Assembly (NCBI GenBank): GCA_023078555.1 | Contig: CM041199.1 | Location: forward strand, 8,871,315 to 8,935,314 | Length of the DNA: 64,000 nt | Source of the DNA: Ulva prolifera | Taxonomy: Eukaryota > Chlorophyta > Ulvophyceae > Ulvales > Ulvaceae | Direction of reading: 5' to 3' | Part shown: positions 37,590 through 49,245 of the stretch, piece after piece | Layout of the letters: the number at the start of each line of letters is the position of its first letter | Position numbering within the stretch: the stretch's first letter is position 1 | Notes under the pieces: model-generated | Told to the model about the DNA's origin: nothing | Database searches by the model: none | What the model saw: only the letters and a program-made list of their open reading frames with translations | Program-made: the position numbers and the translations under genes

Positions 37590-40500
37590 CTCCCAAGCAT
37601 AATTGCATAGATACCAGGTGGCTTAAGCAACTCCCAAGCCTGTCTACGCAACTCCCAAGCATGTCTAGTCAACTCCTCAGCATGTTTGCGTAGAAACCAG
37701 GTGGGTTAAGCAACTCCCAAGTCTGTCAAGGCAACTCCCAAGCCCGACTAGTCAACTCCCAAGCATGTTTTTGTAGAAACCAAGTCGTTCAAGCAACTCC
37801 CAAGCCTGTATAGGAAACTCCCAAGCATGTTTGCATAGATACCAGGTGGCTTAAGCAACTCCCAAGCCTGTCTCGGCAACTCCTAAGCATATTTGCGTAG
37901 AAACCTGGTGGCTTTAGCAACTCCCAAGCCCGTCTAGGCAACTCCCAAGCATGTTTGCGTAGAAACCTGGTCGCTTAAGCAACTCCCAAGCCTGTCTAGG
38001 CAACTCCCAAGCCTGTCTAGGCAACTCCCAAGCAGAATTGCATAGATACCAGGTGGCTTAAGCAACGCCCAAGCCTGTCTAGTCAACTCCCAAGCATGTT
38101 TGCGTAGAAACCAGGTGGCTTGAGCAACTCCCAAGCCCGTCTAGGCAACTCCCAAGCATGTTTGCGTAGAAACCTGGTCGCTTAAGCAACTTTCAAGCCT
38201 GTCTAGGCAACTCCCAAGCATGACTACTCAACTCCCAAGCATAATTGCATAGATACCAGGTGGCTTAAGCAACTCCCAAGCCTGTCTAGTCAAGTCCCAA
38301 GCATGTTTGCGTAGAAACCAGGTGGCTTAAGCAACTCCCAAGCCTGTCTAGGCAACTCCCAAGCATAATTGCATAGATACCAGGTGGCTTAAGCAACTCC
38401 CAAGCCTGTCTAGGCAACTCCCAAGCATAATTGCATAGATACCATGTGGCTTAAGCAACTCCCAAGCATGTCTAGTCAAGTCCCAAGCATGTTTGCGTAG
38501 AAACCAGGTGGCTTAAGCAACTCCCAAGCCCGTCTAGGCAACTCCCAAGCATGTTTGCGTAGAAACCTGGTCGCTTAAGCAACTCCCAAGCATGTCTAGG
38601 CAACTCCCAAGCATAATTGCATAGATACCAGGTGGCTTAAGCAACTCCCAAGCCTGTCTAGGCAACTCCCAAGCATAATTGCATAGATACCAGGTGGCTT
38701 AAGCAACTCCCAAGCCCGTCTAGGCAACTCCCATGCATGTTTGCGTAGAAACCTGGTCGCTTAAGCAACTCCCAAGCCTGTCTAGGCAACTCCCAAGCCT
38801 GTCTAGTCAACTCCCAAGCATGTTTGCGTAGAAACCAGGTGGCTTAAGCAACTCCCAAGCCCGTCTAGGCAACTCCCAAGCATGTTTGCGTAGAAACCTG
38901 GTCGCTTAAGCAACTCCCAAGCCTGTCTAGGCAACTCCCAAGCATGTCTACTCAACTCCCAAGCATGTTTGCGTAGAAACAAAGTCGTTTTAGCAACTCC
39001 CAAGCATGTCTAGTCAACTCCCAAGCATAATTGCATAGATACCAGGTGGCTGAAGCAACTCCCAAGCCTGTCTAGGCAACTCCCAAGCATAATTGCATAG
39101 ATACCAGGTGGCTTAAGCAACTCCCAAGCCTGTCTACGCAACTCCCCAGCATGTCTAGTCAACTCCTCAGCATGTTTGCGTAGAAACAAAGTCGTTTTAG
39201 CAACTCCCAAGCATGTCTAGTCAACTCCCAAGCATAATTGCATAGATACCAGGTGGCTTAAGCAACTCCCAAGCCTGTCTACGCAACTCCCAAGCATGTC
39301 TAGTCAACTCCTCAGCATGTTTGCGTAGAAACCAGGTGGGTTAAGCAACTCCCAAGTCTGTCAAGGCAACTCCCAAGCCCGACTAGTCAACTCCCAAGCA
39401 TGTTTTTGTAGAAACCAAGTCGTTCAAGCAACTCCCAAGCCTGTATAGGAAACTCCCAAGCATGTTTGCATAGATACCAGGTGGCTTAAGCAACTCCCAA
39501 GCCTGTCTCGGCAACTCCTAAGCATATTTGCGTAGAAACCTGGTGGCTTTAGCAACTCCCAAGCCCGTCTAGGCAACTCCCAAGCATGTTTGCGTAGAAA
39601 CCTGGTCGCTTAAGCAACTCCCAAGCCTGTCTAGGCAACTCCCAAGCCTGTCTAGGCAACTCCCAAGCAGAATTGCATAGATACCAGGTGGCTTAAGCAA
39701 CGCCCAAGCCTGTCTAGTCAACTCCCAAGCATGTTTGCGTAGAAACCAGGTGGCTTGAGCAACTCCCAAGCCCGTCTAGGCAACTCCCAAGCATGTTTGC
39801 GTAGAAACCTGGTCGCTTAAGCAACTTTCAAGCCTGTCTAGGCAACTCCCAAGCATGACTACTCAACTCCCAAGCATAATTGCATAGATACCAGGTGGCT
39901 TAAGCAACTCCCAAGCCTGTCTAGTCAAGTCCCAAGCATGTTTGCGTAGAAACCAGGTGGCTTAAGCAACTCCCAAGCCTGTCTAGGCAACTCCCAAGCA
40001 TAATTGCATAGATACCAGGTGGCTTAAGCAACTCCCAAGCCTGTCTAGTCAACTCCCAAGCATGTTTGCGTAGAAACCAGGTGGCTTAAGCAACTCCCAA
40101 GCCCGTCTAGGCAACTCCCATGCATGTTTGCGTAGAAACCTGGTCGCTTAAGCAACTCCCAAGCCTGTCTAGGCAACTCCCAAGCCTGTCTAGTCAACTC
40201 CCAAGCATGTTTGCGTAGAAACCAGGTGGCTTAAGCAACTCCCAAGCCCGTCTAGGCAACTCCCAAGCATGTTTGCGTAGAAACCTGGTCGCTTAAGCAA
40301 CTCCCAAGCCTGTCTAGGCAACTCCCAAGCATGTCTACTCAACTCCCAAGCATGTTTGCGTAGAAACAAAGTCGTTTTAGCAACTCCCAAGCATGTCTAG
40401 TCAACTCCCAAGCATAATTGCATAGATACCAGGTGGCTGAAGCAACTCCCAAGCCTGTCTAGGCAACTCCCAAGCATAATTGCATAGATACCAGGTGGCT

Positions 40501-40820
40501 TAAGCAACTCCCAAGCCTGTCTACGCAACTCCCCAGCATGTCTAGTCAACTCCTCAGCATGTTTGCGTAGAAACAAAGTCGTTTTAGCAACTCCCAAGCA
40601 TGTCTAGTCAACTCCCAAGCATAATTGCATAGATACCAGGTGGCTGAAGCAACTCCCAAGCCTGTCTAGGCAACTCCCAAGCATGTCTAGTCAACTCCCA
40701 AGCATGTTAGCGTAGAAACCAGGTGGCTTAAGCAACTCCCAAGCCGGTCTAGTGAACTCCCAAGCACGTTTGCGTAGAAACCAGGTGGCTTAAGCAACTC
40801 CCAAGCCCGTCTAGGCAACT
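37590..40820. repeat. 1,635-bp spaced pair with a 248-bp length difference
   Basis: About 37,590-38,413 matches 39,225-40,048 at an offset of 1,635, including gcagaattgc (near 38,033 and 39,668) and aactttcaag (near 38,188 and 39,829). Further on, the anchors at 38,803 and 40,190 are offset by 1,387. The first copy therefore carries 248 extra bases (four 62-bp pairs) around 38,414-38,700, which include an agtcaagtccc stretch. Both copies also relate to the 29.3-30.4 and 33.6-35.1 kb blocks. Confidence 0.75.
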
Positions 40821-40821
40821 C

Positions 40822-43170
40822 CCAAGCATAATTGCATAGATACCATGTGGCTGAGGCAACTCCCAAGCCTGTCCAGGCAACTCCCAAGCATGTCTACTCA
40901 ACTCCCAAGCATGTTTGCGTAGAAACCTGGTCGCTTAAGCAACTCCCAAGCCTGTCTAGGCAACTCCCAAGCCTGTCTAGTCAACTCCCAAGCATGTTTG
41001 CGTAGAAACCAGGTGGCTTAAGCAACTCCCAAGCCCGTCTAGGCAACTCCCAAGCATGTTTGCGTAGAAACCTGGTCGCTTAAGCAACTCCCAAGCCTGT
41101 CTAGGCAACTCCCAAGCATGTCTACTCAACTCCCAAGCATGTTTGCGTAGAAACAAAGTCGTTTTAGCAACTCCCAAGCCTGTCTAGGCAACTCCCAAGC
41201 ATAATTGCATAGATACCAGGTGGCTTAAGCAACTCCCAAGCCTGTCTACGCAACTCCCAAGCATGTCTAGTCAACTCCCAAGCATGTTTGCGTAGAAAGC
41301 TGGTCGCTTAAGCAACTCCCAAGCCCGTCTAGGCAACTCCCAAGCATAATTGCATAGATACCATGTGGCTTAAGCAACTCCCAAGCCTGTCTACGCAACT
41401 CCCAAGCATGTCTAGTCTACTCCCAAGCATGTTTGCGCAGAAACCAGGTGGGTTAAGCAACTCCCAAGCCTGTCTAGGCAACTCCCAAGCATAATTGCAT
41501 AGATACCATGTGGCTTAAGCAACTCCCAAGCATGTCTAGTCAAGTCCCAAGCATGTTTGCGTAGAAACCAGGTGGCTTAAGCAACTCCCAAGCCCGTCTA
41601 GGCAACTCCCAAGCATGTTTGCGTAGAAACCTGGTCGCTTAAGCAACTCCCAAGCATGTCTAGGCAACTCCCAAGCATAATTGCATAGATACCAGGTGGC
41701 TTAAGCAACTCCCAAGCCTGTCTAGGCAACTCCCAAGCATAATTGCATAGATACCAGGTGGCTTAAGCAACTCCCAAGCCTGTCTACGCAACTCCCAAGC
41801 ATGTCTAGTCAACTCCTCAGCATGTTTGCGTAGAAACAAAGTCGTTTTAGCAACTCCCAAGCATGTCTATTCAACTCCCAAGCATAATTGCATAGATACC
41901 ATGTGGCTTAAGCAACTCCAAAGCATGTCTAGTCAAGTCCCAAGCATGTTTGCGTAGAAACCAGGTGGCTTCAGCAACTCCCAAGCCTGTCTAGGCAACT
42001 CCCAAGCATAATTGCATAGATACCAGGTGGCTTAAGCAACGCCCAAGCCTGTCTAGTCAACTCCCAAGCATGTTAGCGTAGAAACCAGGTGGCTTAAGCA
42101 ACTCCCAAGCCGGTCTAGTCAACTCCCAAGCACGTTTGCGTAGAAACCAGGTGGCTTAAGCAACTCCCAAGCCTGTCTACGCAACTCCCAAGCATGTCTA
42201 GTCAACTCCCAAGCATGTTTGCGTAGAAAGCTGGTCGCTTAAGCAACTCCCAAGCCCGTCTAGGCAACTCCCAAGCATAATTGCATAGACACCATGTGGC
42301 TTAAGCAACTCCCAAGCCTGTCTACGCAACTCCCAAGCATGTCTAGTCTACTCCCAAGCATGTTTGCGCTGAAACCAGGTGGGTTAAGCAACTCCCAAGT
42401 CTGTCAAGGCAACTCCCAAGCCCGACTAGTCAACTCCCAAGCATGTTTTCGTAGAAACCAAGTCGTTCAAGCAACTCCCAAGCCTGTATAGGCAACTCCC
42501 AAGCATGTTTGCATAGATACCAGGTGGCTTAAGCAACTCCCAAGCCTGTCTCGGTAACTCCCAATCATGTTTGCATAGATACCAAGTGGCTTAAGCAACT
42601 CCCAAGCCTGTCTCGGCTACTCCCAAGCATGTTTGCATAGATACCATGTGGCTTAAGCAACTCCCAAGCCTGTCTAGGCAACACCCAAGCATGGCTAGTC
42701 TACTCCAAAGCATGTTTGCGCAGAAACCAGGTGGGTTAAGCAACTCCCAAGTCTGTCAAGGCAACTCCCAAGCCCGACTAGTCAACTCCCAAGCATGTTT
42801 TTGTAGAAACCAAGTCGTTCAAGCAACTCCCAAGCCTGTATAGGCAACTCCCAAGCATGTTTGCATAGATACCAGGTGGCTTAAGCAACTCCCAAGCCGG
42901 TCTAGTCAACTCCCAAGCACGTTTGCGTAGAAACCAGGTGGCTTAAGCAACTCCCAAGCCTGTCTAGGCAACTCCCAAGCATAATTGCATAGATACCAGG
43001 TGGCTTAAGCAACTCCCAAGCCTGTCTACGCAACTCCCAAGCATGTTTGCGTAGAAACCAGGTGGCTTAAGCAACTCCCAAGCCCGTCTAGGCAACTCCC
43101 AAGCATGTTTGCGTAGAAACCTGGTCGCTTAAGCAAGTCCCAAGCCTGTCTAGGCAACTCCCAAGCCTGT
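40822..43170. repeat. HOR segment recurring at 45,190-47,538 (offset 4,368)
   Basis: Anchors at 40,977, 41,660, 42,294 and 42,646 recur at +4,368. The order includes ctgaggcaac, ctgtccagg, the aaagctggtcgc unit, aactccaaagc near 41,917, gcgctgaaacc near 42,367 and ctcggtaac near 42,551. Differences include gcgcagaaacc near 41,436 versus gcgaagaaacc near 45,804, ccaggtgg versus ccatgtgg near 42,521, and caacaccc near 42,680 versus caacaacc near 47,048. The match ends near 43,170. Confidence 0.8.
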
Positions 43171-43883
43171 CTAGTCAACTCCCAAGCATGTTTGCGTAGA
43201 AACCAGGTGGCTTAAGCAACTCCCAAGCCCGTCTAGGCAACTCCCAAGCATGTTTGCGTAGAAACCTGGTCGCTTAAGCAACTCCCAAGCCTGTCTAGGC
43301 AACTCCCAAGCATGTCTACTCAACTCCCAAGCATGTTTGCGTAGAAACAAAGTCGTTTTAGCAACTCCCAAGCATGTCTAGTCAACTCCCAAGCATAATT
43401 GCATAGATACCAGGTGGCTGAAGCAACTCCCAAGCCTGTCTAGGCAACTCCCAAGCATAATTGCATAGATACCAGGTGGCTTAAGCAACTCCCAAGCCTG
43501 TCTACGCAGCTCCCCAGCATGTCTAGTCAACTCCTCAGCATGTTTGCGTAGAAACAAAGTCGTTTTAGCAACTCCCAAGCATGTCTAGTCAACTCCCAAG
43601 CATAATTGCATAGATACCAGGTGGCTGAAGCAACTCCCAAGCCTGTCTAGGCAACTCCCAAGCCTGTCTAGTCAACTCCCAAGCATGTTAGCGTAGAAAC
43701 CAGGTGGCTTAAGCAACTCCCAAGCCGGTCTAGTGAACTCCCAAGCACGTTTGCGTAGAAACCAGGTGGCTTAAGCAACTCCCAAGCCCGTCTAGGCAAC
43801 TCCCAAGCATAATTGCATAGATACCATGTGGCTGAGGCAACTCCCAAGCCTGTCCAGGCAACTCCCAAGCATGTCTACTCAAC

Positions 43884-45208
43884 TCCCAAGCATGTTTGCG
43901 TAGAAACCTGGTCGCTTAAGCAACTCCCAAGCCTGTCTAGGCAACTCCCAAGCCTGTCTAGTCAACTCCCAAGCATGTTTGCGTAGAAACCAGGTGGCTT
44001 AAGCAACTCCCAAGCCCGTCTAGGCAACTCCCAAGCATGTTTGCGTAGAAACCTGGTCGCTTAAGCAACTCCCAAGCCTGTCTAGGCAACTCCCAAGCAT
44101 GTCTACTCAACTCCCAAGCATGTTTGCGTAGAAAAAAAGTCGTTTTAGCAACTCCCAAGCATGTCTAGTCAACTCCCAAGCATAATTGCATAGATACCAG
44201 GTGGCTGAAGCAACTCCCAAGCCTGTCTAGGCAACTCCCAAGCATAATTGCATAGATACCAGGTGGCTTAAGCAACTCCCAAGCCTGTCTACGCAACTCC
44301 CAAGCATGTTTGCGTAGAAACCAGGTGGCTTAAGCAACTCCCAAGCCCGTCTAGGCAACTCCCAAGCATGTTTGCGTAGAAACCTGGTCGCTTAAGCAAC
44401 TCCCAAGCCTGTCTAGGCAACTCCCAAGCCTGTCTAGTCAACTCCCAAGCATGTTTGCGTAGAAACCAGGTGGCTTAAGCAACTCCCAAGCCCGTCTAGG
44501 CAACTCCCAAGCATGTTTGCGTAGAAACCTGGTCGCTTAAGCAACTCCCAAGCCTGTCTAGGCAACTCCCAAGCATGTCTACTCAACTCCCAAGCATGTT
44601 TGCGTAGAAACAAAGTCGTTTTAGCAACTCCCAAGCATGTCTAGTCAACTCCCAAGCATAATTGCATAGATACCAGGTGGCTGAAGCAACTCCCAAGCCT
44701 GTCTAGGCAACTCCCAAGCATAATTGCATAGATACCAGGTGGCTTAAGCAACTCCCAAGCCTGTCTACGCAACTCCCAAGCATGTTTGCGTAGAAACCAG
44801 GTGGCTTAAGCAACTCCCAAGCCCGTCTAGGCAACTCCCAAGCATGTTTGCGTAGAAACCTGGTCGCTTAAGCAACTCCCAAGCCTGTCTAGGCAACTCC
44901 CAAGCCTGTCTAGTCAACTCCCAAGCATGTTTGCGTAGAAACCAGGTGGCTTAAGCAACTCCCAAGCCCGTCTAGGCAACTCCCAAGCATGTTTGCGTAG
45001 AAACCTGGTCGCTTAAGCAACTCCCAAGCCTGTCTAGGCAACTCCCAAGCATGTCTACTCAACTCCCAAGCATGTTTGCGTAGAAACAAAGTCGTTTTAG
45101 CAACTCCCAAGCATGTCTAGTCAACTCCCAAGCATAATTGCATAGATACCAGGTGGCTGAAGCAACTCCCAAGCCTGTCTAGGCAACTCCCAAGCATAAT
45201 TGCATAGA
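43884..45208. repeat. 476-bp modules, about 2.8 tandem copies
   Basis: Anchors at 43,958, 44,434 and 44,910 are 476 bp apart (7 L + 9 S). The periodic stretch runs from about 43,884 to 45,208, where gataccatgtgg replaces gataccaggtgg. The first module has a private change, gaaaaaaagtcg near 44,132, where the other two have gaaacaaagtcg. The next anchor at 45,345 is 435 bp on, so a shortened module follows. The same step occurs once at 34,250-34,926. Confidence 0.82.
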
Positions 45209-48200
45209 TACCATGTGGCTGAGGCAACTCCCAAGCCTGTCCAGGCAACTCCCAAGCATGTCTACTCAACTCCCAAGCATGTTTGCGTAGAAACCTGGTC
45301 GCTTAAGCAACTCCCAAGCCTGTCTAGGCAACTCCCAAGCCTGTCTAGTCAACTCCCAAGCATGTTTGCGTAGAAACCAGGTGGCTTAAGCAACTCCCAA
45401 GCCCGTCTAGGCAACTCCCAAGCATGTTTGCGTAGAAACCTGGTCGCTTAAGCAACTCCCAAGCCTGTCTAGGCAACTCCCAAGCATGTCTACTCAACTC
45501 CCAAGCATGTTTGCGTAGAAACAAAGTCGTTTTAGCAACTCCCAAGCCTGTCTAGGCAACTCCCAAGCATAATTGCATAGATACCAGGTGGCTTAAGCAA
45601 CTCCCAAGCCTGTCTACGCAACTCCCAAGCATGTCTAGTCAACTCCCAAGCATGTTTGCGTAGAAAGCTGGTCGCTTAAGCAACTCCCAAGCCCGTCTAG
45701 GCAACTCCCAAGCATAATTGCATAGATACCATGTGGCTTAAGCAACTCCCAAGCCTGTCTACGCAACTCCCAAGCATGTCTAGTCTACTCCCAAGCATGT
45801 TTGCGAAGAAACCAGGTGGGTTAAGCAACTCCCAAGCCTGTCTAGGCAACTCCCAAGCATAATTGCATAGATACCATGTGGCTTAAGCAACTCCCAAGCA
45901 TGTCTAGTCAAGTCCCAAGCATGTTTGCGTAGAAACCAGGTGGCTTAAGCAACTCCCAAGCCCGTCTAGGCAACTCCCAAGCATGTTTGCGTAGAAACCT
46001 GGTCGCTTAAGCAACTCCCAAGCCTGTCTAGGCAACTCCCAAGCATAATTGCATAGATACCAGGTGGCTTAAGCAACTCCCAAGCCTGTCTAGGCAACTC
46101 CCAAGCATAATTGCATAGATACCAGGTGGCTTAAGCAACTCCCAAGCCTGTCTACGCAACTCCCAAGCATGTCTAGTCAACTCCTCAGCATGTTTGCGTA
46201 GAAACAAAGTCGTTTTAGCAACTCCCAAGCATGTCTATTCAACTCCCAAGCATAATTGCATAGATACCATGTGGCTTAAGCAACTCCAAAGCATGTCTAG
46301 TCAAGTCCCAAGCATGTTTGCGTAGAAACCAGGTGGCTTCAGCAACTCCCAAGCCTGTCTAGGCAACTCCCAAGCATAATTGCATAGATACCAGGTGGCT
46401 TAAGCAACGCCCAAGCCTGTCTAGTCAACTCCCAAGCATGTTAGCGTAGAAACCAGGTGGCTTAAGCAACTCCCAAGCCGGTCTAGTCAACTCCCAAGCA
46501 CGTTTGCGTAGAAACCAGGTGGCTTAAGCAACTCCCAAGCCTGTCTACGCAACTCCCAAGCATGTCTAGTCAACTCCCAAGCATGTTTGCGTAGAAAGCT
46601 GGTCGCTTAAGCAACTCCCAAGCCCGTCTAGGCAACTCCCAAGCATAATTGCATAGACACCATGTGGCTTAAGCAACTCCCAAGCCTGTCTACGCAACTC
46701 CCAAGCATGTCTAGTCTACTCCCAAGCATGTTTGCGCTGAAACCAGGTGGGTTAAGCAACTCCCAAGTCTGTCAAGGCAACTCCCAAGCCCGACTAGTCA
46801 ACTCCCAAGCATGTTTTCGTAGAAACCAAGTCGTTCAAGCAACTCCCAAGCCTGTATAGGCAACTCCCAAGCATGTTTGCATAGATACCATGTGGCTTAA
46901 GCAACTCCCAAGCCTGTCTCGGTAACTCCCAATCATGTTTGCATAGATACCAAGTGGCTTAAGCAACTCCCAAGCCTGTCTCGGCTACTCCCAAGCATGT
47001 TTGCATAGATACCATGTGGCTTAAGCAACTCCCAAGCCTGTCTAGGCAACAACCAAGCATGGCTAGTCTACTCCAAAGCATGTTTGCGCAGAAACCAGGT
47101 GGGTTAAGCAACTCCCAAGTCTGTCAAGGCAACTCCCAAGCCCGACTAGTCAACTCCCAAGCATGTTTTTGTAGAAACCAAGTCGTTCAAGCAACTCCCA
47201 AGCCTGTATAGGCAACTCCCAAGCATGTTTGCATAGATACCAGGTGGCTTAAGCAACTCCCAAGCCGGTCTAGTCAACTCCCAAGCACGTTTGCGTAGAA
47301 ACCAGGTGGCTTAAGCAACTCCCAAGCCTGTCTAGGCAACTCCCAAGCATAATTGCATAGATACCAGGTGGCTTAAGCAACTCCCAAGCCTGTCTACGCA
47401 ACTCCCAAGCATGTTTGCGTAGAAACCAGGTGGCTTAAGCAACTCCCAAGCCCGTCTAGGCAACTCCCAAGCATGTTTGCGTAGAAACCTGGTCGCTTAA
47501 GCAACTCCCAAGCCTGTCTAGGCAACTCCCAAGCATAATTGCATAGATACCATGTGGCTTAAGCAACTCCCAAGCATGTCTAGTCAAGTCCCAAGCATGT
47601 TTGCGTAGAAACCAGGTGGCTTCAGCAACTCCCAAGCCTGTCTAGGCAACTCCCAAGCATAATTGCATAGATACCAGGTGGCTTAAGCAACGCCCAAGCC
47701 TGTCTAGTCAACTCCCAAGCATGTTTGCGTAGAAACCAGGTGGCTTAAGCAACTCCCAAGCCCGTCTAGGAAACTCCCAAGCATGTTTGCGTAGAAACCT
47801 GGTCGCTTAAGCAACTTTCAAGCCTGTCTAGGCAACTCCCAAGCATGTCTACTCAACTCCCAAGCATAATTGCATAGATACCAGGTGGCTTAAGCAACTC
47901 CCAAGCCTGTCTAGTCAAGTCCCAAGCATGTTTGCGTAGAAACCAGGTGGCTTAAGCAACTCCCAAGCCTGTCTAGGCAACTCCCAAGCATAATTGCATA
48001 GATACCAGGTGGCTTAAGCAACTCCCAAGCCTGTCTAGTTAACTCCCAAGCATGTTTGCGTAGAAACCAGGTGGCTTAAGCAACTCCCAAGCCCGTCTAG
48101 GCAACTCCCAAGCATGTTTGCGTAGAAACCTGGTCGCTTAAGCAACTCCCAAGCCTGTCTAGGCAACTCCCAAGCCTGTATAGTCAACTCCCAAGCATGT

Positions 48201-49245
48201 TTGCGTAGAAACCAGGTGGCTTAAGCAACTCCCAAGCCCGTCTAGGCAACTCCCAAGCATGTTTGCGTAGAAACCTGGTCGCTTAAGCAACTCCCAAGCC
48301 TGTCTAGGCAACTCCCAAGCATGTCTACTCAACTCCCAAGCATGTTTGCGTAGAAACAAAGTCGTTTTAGCAACTCCCAAGCATGTCTAGTCAACTCCCA
48401 AGCATAATTGCATAGATACCAGGTGGCTGAAGCAACTCCCAAGCCTGTCTAGGCAACTCCCAAGCATAATTGCATAGATACCAGGTGGCTTAAGCAACTC
48501 CCAAGCCTGTCTACGCAGCTCCCCAGCATGTCTAGTCAACTCCTCAGCATGTTTGCGTAGAAACAAAGTCGTTTTAGCAACTCCCAAGCATGTCTAGTCA
48601 AGTCCCAAGCATGTTTGCGTAGAAACCAGGTGGCTTAAGCAACTCCCAAGCCCGTCTAGGCAACTCCCAAGCATGTTTGCGTAGAAACCTGGTCGCTTAA
48701 GCAACTCCCAAGCCTGTCTAGGCAACTCCCAAGCATAATTGCATAGATACCAGGTGGCTTAAGCAACTCCCAAGCCTGTCTAGGCAACTCCCAAGCATAA
48801 TTGCATATATACCAGGTGGCTTAAGCAACTCCCAAGCCTGTCTACGCAACTCCCAAGCATGTTTGCGTAGAAACCAGGTGGCTTAAGCAACTCCCAAGCC
48901 CGTCTAGGCAACTCCCAAGCATGTTTGCGTAGAAACCTGGTCGCTTAAGCAACTCCCAAGCCTGTCTAGGCAACTCCCAAGCCTGTCTAGTCAACTCCCA
49001 AGCATGTTTGCGTAGAAACCAGGTGGCTTAAGCAACTCCCAAGCCCGTCTAGGCAACTCCCAAGCATGTTTGCGTAGAAACCTGGTCGCTTAAGCAACTC
49101 CCAAGCCTGTCTAGGCAACTCCCAAGCATGTCTACTCAACTCCCAAGCATGTTTGCGTAGAAACAAAGTCGTTTTAGCAACTCCCAAGCATGTCTAGTCA
49201 ACTCCCAAGCATAATTGCATAGATACCAGGTGGCTGAAGCAACTC
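44548..49245. repeat. 4,698-bp HOR, first copy of a tandem pair
   Basis: Anchors at 44,910, 45,345, 46,028, 46,662, 47,014, 48,159, 48,387 and 48,987 all recur at +4,698. Rare variants in register include gcgaagaaacc near 45,804, caacaacc near 47,048, taggaaactccc near 47,768, ctagttaac near 48,037, ctgtatagtc near 48,177, gcagctcccc near 48,515 and gcatatatacc near 48,804. I saw no difference from the second copy at the sites compared. The left limit is near 44,548, where tcgcttaag in this copy faces ggctgaag in the next. Confidence 0.87.
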
